A stretch of DNA of 64,000 bases from contig CM067548.1 of the NCBI GenBank assembly GCA_034509755.1, positions 10,995,188-11,059,187 on the forward strand. The letters run 5' to 3'. The notes below the pieces were generated by a model. It was not told the origin of the DNA and did not search any database. It saw only the letters and a list, made by a program, of their open reading frames with translations. This DNA comes from Anisodus tanguticus. Taxonomy: Eukaryota; Streptophyta; Magnoliopsida; Solanales; Solanaceae. The position numbers and the translations under genes are program-made. This document shows, in pieces, positions 58,911 to 64,000 of the stretch (position 1 is its first letter; every line of letters starts with the position of its first letter).

Positions 58911-61634
58911 GACTGAGGCAGGACAGTACATGTACATTAATCTATTTATTGAAATTGCTTATATATATAGATACAAATATTCATGCACCTAGAAAACAAC
59001 GTATTATTTGTTATAAGAGAACGAATGATATTCTAGTAGTAATAGGCTGAGATGGTAAAGAAGAGACCAGAGTAGAAGTAACAGGATCACAACACTGTTC
59101 TAGCAGGCTAATAAGATATAAGATTTCATGAATGGACGATTAATACGTGATTTGAACCTTTGTGACATTGTATTCAGAAACCCCGGACTTACATTATGTT
59201 GAGTAACCGGTTGGGAGTAGGCTAGATGTGTTTTTTAACTCTTTACGGAAAAAAACATAATAAGCATGTATTGTTAGAGATTGATTATAATAGGTAGCAT
59301 TAAATAATATGCAAAGGATAGGGAACATCTCTTTATATAATTTGAGTTCATTTATATTTCTCCTTTTTTCAGACACGGGGGAATTTTGTTTTGGATTGAG
59401 CCTGGTTTGTGAGGTAAGAATCGATAAAAATCTAAAGAACAATGATACTAGTTTTGGTCTCTCCTTTTTCTGTATTGAATCTAGGTAATGAAATGCAGTT
59501 TGATGGTAAGACATTTCCATTACCATTTGAAATATAACCTTTAGCTTTGTGGCTGTCAAAGATGTTTCGGTCAAGAGTATATTACAAGTAAGGATGGTTA
59601 CGAGTAGGAAGAATTAGCCATAAAGGAATACCTCATGAAGGCTTCGGGAGTAGATAAGGGGGAAAATGATGACAGAGGAAGGATAGCCATCAAATCAGGC
59701 ATTATAAATGGAGTAGGGAACCCACGGAAAGGAGAGTTAAGGTATGATAATGACAAGGGTCATAGGGTGACGATAGACTATGCAAGCACATGAGTCCCTT
59801 TCATGAATACTCAAGAACAACTGTGCAAGCTGGACTTGATAACATATTGATTCTAATTATGGACAAGGAAGTAAGTTGACGATCTAGTAAGCGCTCATTA
59901 GAGAGTGATAATTTTCGGACAAAGAGAAGGAAGCTAGTGTTAGCAAGCCATTTGAGGAAAGCTATGGTTGAATTAGGTATTTAGAAAGTTCAACAGGACC
60001 AGGTGATGTCATGATACGGAAAAGATGAATGACTACATATTGGGAGGATACCAATAAGTAATGAAGGAATCACTATTGTCTGTCAACCGTAGTGGGAAAC
60101 ATCACTAGTAAGCTTCATAGGGAAAGAAATACCCACCGCAGTCAGGGATAGTATGTGCATATGTACATACCCTTTTGGGCACCCAAATGATGTTGAAACT
60201 ACCGTACTATGAGACGTATATCGCGACGGGAAGTTAAATCGTAGGAAAAGAATGGGGGAAATTAGATATATCAAATCGATGTGAGAGGCGACAATATAAA
60301 GAGCTAAGGTGGTGATTACACCCACTAAAAGAGGGGAGGATGACGCAATAATATCTAGTAGACTGGATCCTCCAACAATCAATCAACAAAAGGATTATAG
60401 CAAAGTTAACAACCAAGGGGAACTATAACACAGAATAATCAAGGAGGGTGCCTAAATACAAATGATAAGTTTACTAAGAAAGGAGAACGGGAGGGGAGAT
60501 ATAAGGGAACATCAAAATACTCAGCAGGTTAATGCGGTGAAGGTAAAAGTAGCCAAAAGGATATTGACTTAAAAGGAGTTACTATGACTATGGAGGAAGG
60601 TGAATGGGTTCAAAAGTTAGTAATAGGCTAAGAAGGATCGAGATAGAGATGAGAGAGTGCAAATGTTTTGGGAAAGGATAACAAAAAAGATATCATGAGT
60701 CGGAATAAGTACATTCGGTTATCTAACTAACCACCTCCTTCATAAAGCAGGTCAACAGTCAAGGCTATCAGAATAAATAATGGAATAAGTCCATAATAGA
60801 AGACTTCAAGACTGCCAATGCAAGGAAAAGTGTACGTGAGGTTCTGAGAGAGGTCACATATGGTAAAGAATATGGCGAAACCGTGACAAAGAGGGAGTAC
60901 GATAAGTTACCCCATAACACCAGATTTCCGAAAATGGTAGTACTCAAGACAAAGGCAAAGTATTAACATTATTGTTGTTAAATATGTTGGTTGAGAAATT
61001 GGGAGAACGACAAAATTGAGGCCACGCAAAAGGAGTTCCAAGGTATATGGGTACTAAAATAACTTGTGTATGTATATGGAGTGTGTTAACAAAAGGTCAA
61101 GGGTGGAAATCACTCAATGTATGGCGCTAAAGAAGGAACTAGAGGAGCTAAGTAAAACGAGAGCAGAGTCTAATCTGTGTGGAAAAGTATAATACAAGTG
61201 CTTCCCGGATGTATAAAGGCCATAGTAGATCCAATATCGTATATGTGTGTAAATGTAAGCAGTAATTGCATTTCCCTATGTGACATGTAGGTTGAAAATA
61301 GTAGTTGGTGTAATCGCAACGTAGACAAAAGACAACCGGCAATCCAGATGAAGAGCCTAGAGGTAACGAGAGTGGCTGGTTTAGGGTAAGTTAGGTGTTA
61401 AGGCATATGAAATGACAAAAGATAAACTTTGCGTTGAGAGAAAAGAAGGAGTCGATTTATAGATATTAAGTGAGACTAGGATGAATTATCTAGGCTTAAA
61501 TCAAAAGAATCAAATATCGGAACAAAAGTAGTATCCATTGGTTGGTTCGCAGGTAAAGGGTGTTTGTATGAGGACAAGTATAATCATGAGAAAGCTAGAC
61601 GTGGATACCCCAACATTCTAGGACAAATGTTTCT
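58911..61634 (+). other. Purine-rich non-coding interior of LARD-like element
   Basis: Stops in all frames; no retroelement protein motif on either strand. The plus strand is visibly purine-rich from about 59580 to 61640. The first 200 bases or so match the rest of the insert at 46651-47605 (AGGATCACAACA block). Confidence 0.65.
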
Positions 61635-61646
61635 AAGGGGAAAGAA
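61635..61646 (+). other. Polypurine tract
   Basis: AAGGGGAAAGAA directly before the 3' LTR. Confidence 0.8.
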
Positions 61647-62536
61647 TATAACACCACGTACGTTCGGGTGATGATTTGAGTATCTAGACGTATGCAAGTA
61701 GACCCGAACCTTGGGAAATTCATGTCATATTTACGTAGGCAAATGAAGGGCTTAGTATATAAAGGGTGTGGTCCAAAAATAAGTTAAGCTTTTAAAAGGT
61801 GTGACAATGATGACTAGGAATAAATTTTATGTGTACCGAAAGAGGCTACGGGCTAGTGTTATACCACATGATTATGATAATGAGTATTTGAGGTGTGGTA
61901 AAAATGATTTTTATTTAAGTAAATTTAGATCAAGAAATTAAGTATGTGTGAAATTAATTGAATAAGTATTTTTATGGGTTGACACATGGAATAAAATAAC
62001 CGATAGGTGGAATGTGTTGGTCTTAGTAGATTTGGATGAGTCAAATAACACAATACATGCTAAATGACACGTGTAAAGGACAAAACCACTTAAACTCTTA
62101 TATATCACATTCTTGTCTTTAACTTAATGATAACAAAAGATTCTACATATAGGGCTGTAACGTGATGTTAATTCTAGCAACATCACTTTTAAATTGAAGA
62201 ACGCATAGTACATACGAATCTTGCGCACTATATCGATTTTGTTGTTTCATTTGGTTGGTCGTTATTGAATCGGACTAAAGGTATGTTAAGGCTAACCCTT
62301 CCTTCTCTTGGCATGACCCGTGCCTAAACGAACGTAAACCAATGTCCATCCAAAGTAACTCTACTCTTGAAAGCTAGAAATGTATATGTCCTTTACTCTA
62401 TTGAAGAAGTTTGTTGATTCATGTATATCTTGTCTTATTGACTCATAATGAAAGGTATGTTAGTTCGATAATGTTAATCGGAGATACAACGACCTTACGT
62501 CACTCTGATAGACTCAGAGTGTCTTAGTATCATTTA

Positions 62537-62865
62537 TGCATTATATACATATAAGATCGGGTTGCACGATCCGCAACATATATACATATAAATATATTGG
62601 ATCGGGTTGCACGATCCGCAACATATATACATACAAATATATTGGATCGGGTTGCACGTTCCGCAACATATATACATATAAATATATTGGATCGGGTTGC
62701 ACGTTCCACAACATTTATACATATAAATATATTGGATCGGGTTGCATGTTCCACAACATATATATATATATATATATATATACTCTATTTGATTAGGTTG
62801 CACATTCCGCAATATATACATATATTGGATCGGGTTGCACGTTTCGCAATATACATATATATATA
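62537..62865. repeat. LTR minisatellite, about seven units
   Basis: Units of about 40-50 bp contain GGATCGGGTTGCACGTTCCG followed by CAACATATATACATATA. It is interrupted by an AT run at 62757-62782. It is the same core as at 40383-40574 in opposite orientation, consistent with the orientation of the LTRs. Confidence 0.93.
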
Positions 62866-63086
62866 GAGTGGTTCACCACTTGATTTATTATAAGGAAGGA
62901 AAGGAAGAAGCAAAGATAAAGTCAGAATTGAGAATGGGAATCTCGTAGCTCGGATCCCTTACCCAAGTTGATTATTAAAGAACCCCCGGTCCTTCCCACC
63001 AAAAGTAACTAGAAAGAGGAGTTTAGTTGCTCGAACGAATGTGAGAGGAGATGAAATGGGGATTCAAGACACTTTAATCATCCCGA

Positions 63087-63088
63087 TA

Positions 63089-63126
<38 letters not shown>

Positions 63127-63175
63127 TCAGATTGCACATTCCGCAACATATACATATAATGGATCAGGTTGCGCA
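63087..63175. repeat. AT run and two further minisatellite units
   Basis: A TA microsatellite is followed by GATCAGATTGCACATTCCGC and GATCAGGTTGCGCATTCTGC units. It is the continuation of the array across a 220-bp insertion. Confidence 0.88.
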
Positions 63176-63950
63176 TTCTGCAACACATGCATAAATTGGT
63201 GTTTACATTGCATTACATATCCACACATACACCTTAAAGAATACCATGGGGTAGTGATATGTTATACACCTCTCACGTTAAGACGAGGATAGCTTATAAA
63301 TTGAAGGCCTATCCAGACAAGTTGTATTCGAGTTTCCTTGTTCAGCTCATATGGCATTCAGGTTGCTCATGCTTTCATTTACAGCTTGTCGCTTCATGTT
63401 GAGTTTATGCATTTCCTTAGAGTTTATGGATTCATATTGTTATTCATGTTTTACATACTCGGTACATTATTTTTATTGACGTCCCTTTTGTCGAGGACAC
63501 TACATTTCATGCAATAGGTCCAGGTAGACAAAGCGATGGTCTGCACCAGTAGGTTGTCAGTTTAGCTGATATTGGAGAACTTCACTTGTCTCAGAGTTTC
63601 AATCTAATATGGTATGATATTCTTGCATATGCATATGGGTATGGAGGGGCCCTGTCCTGACATTATAATGTCACGTACTCTATAGAGGCTTGTAAACATA
63701 AGTCCTATGTATAGTGGTCGTGTACGGCCTTATCGGCCTTAGCATATATATATGTATGGGTTGGGTTCTTCTGTTTGTAAGAATTTACGTAGCTCCTTTC
63801 CAATTTATTATTTCTATGTGTCTGCAGGTTAGTTTGTGATGGCCTTCATGGCCCATGCGTAAATATGATTAGATGGTAAATATATGATTAGTGGTACTCG
63901 GTAAGTAATGTCCAGGTGCCCATCATGGCCCTCCGGTTTGAGTCATGACA

Positions 63951-63955
63951 TTAAT
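63951..63955. other. Target site duplication TTAAT (right)
   Basis: Perfect match to 56348-56352. Confidence 0.92.
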
Positions 63956-64000
63956 AGTGGTGAGTGAGTAGCAGTATGAATACATCAAATGCGTGTTAGA
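63956..64000 (+). other. Third gypsy element resumes
   Basis: By position this is the continuation of the internal region interrupted at 56347. It is too short to identify. Confidence 0.5.

Larger units (their letters stand above)
56353..63950 (+). mobile_element. Complete pol-less LTR retrotransposon (LARD-like), 7.6 kb, perfect TSD
   Basis: LTRs 56353-58132 and 61647-63950 are bounded by TTAAT on both sides. Its LTR ends and leader match the minus-strand gypsy family at 39800-48770. The 3.5-kb interior lacks gag, PR, RT, RNase H and IN motifs but has an ORF of 188 codons and a purine-rich tail. It probably moved using the proteins of a relative. Confidence 0.9.
61647..63950 (+). repeat. 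3' LTR of the LARD-like element, expanded
   Basis: 2304 bp. It starts TATAACACC (second base changed from TG) and ends GAGTCATGACA. It is about 520 bp longer than the 5' LTR because of extra minisatellite units and a 220-bp unique stretch (62866-63087). Confidence 0.9.

Noticed and set aside
62537..62865. Regularly spaced repeats that could recall a CRISPR array
   Set aside because: The spacers are AT-rich near-identical sequence, the genome is plant, and the repeat lies inside an LTR.

Overview
This window is plant nuclear DNA made almost entirely of nested transposable elements. I found no intact host gene, rRNA, tRNA or CRISPR array. The elements (Ty1/copia with initiator-Met tRNA primer sites, chromovirus-type and Tat-type Ty3/gypsy, a CACTA DNA transposon, a plant LINE with a C-terminal RNase H) point to pericentromeric or other heterochromatin of a eudicot. 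The style of the LTRs suggests Solanaceae, but that is an inference. Nearly every coding region is broken by stops or frameshifts.

Left nest (1-39799). A copia 3' end with its 195-bp LTR (1-1107) is followed by a Tat-lineage gypsy element (about 1744-6384) carrying gag, protease, RT, RNase H and a second RNase H. That element is cut at 6385 by a chromovirus whose 5' LTR begins there and ends at 35707. This LTR was itself split by a CACTA (En/Spm) transposon at 7924-32940, flanked by TGA on both sides. The CACTA element carries decayed TNP2-like and TNPA-like (Transposase_24) genes on the minus strand. Three copia elements landed inside it: 8741-17616 (long LTRs), about 20139-23094 (internally deleted) and 26494-31440 (perfect 5-bp duplication GATAT). 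Removing them leaves a CACTA element of about 8.2 kb. This gives four levels of nesting: Tat, chromovirus, CACTA, copia. The chromovirus LTR also holds an 830-bp foreign filler (33694-34524) and a large near-perfect palindrome (34755-35096). Chromovirus gag-pol runs 35904-39798 and stops inside integrase.

Middle (39800-48770). A second gypsy family lies on the minus strand (LTRs 39800-41574 and 45888-48770, integrase and probable chromodomain 41690-42960). It interrupts the chromovirus integrase. Its right LTR contains a 950-bp piece related to the internal region of the element at 56353-63950.

Right nest (48771-64000). A LINE 3' fragment on the minus strand (49613-52599) contains a solo copia LTR (50357-51950, duplication GTAAG). 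It is the same family as the 8741-17616 element. A third gypsy element starts at 52600 (LTR to 54851). Inside it sits a complete 7.6-kb LTR element, 56353-63950, with a perfect TTAAT duplication. It has no recognisable gag-pol but carries a 188-codon ORF (58344-58910). The element's LTRs carry a variable minisatellite built on a hairpin-forming core that also occurs in the LTRs at 39800-48770.

The best candidates for something undescribed are the pol-less TTAAT element with its conserved-looking ORF, the LTR minisatellite, and the filler-plus-palindrome scar at 33694-35170.
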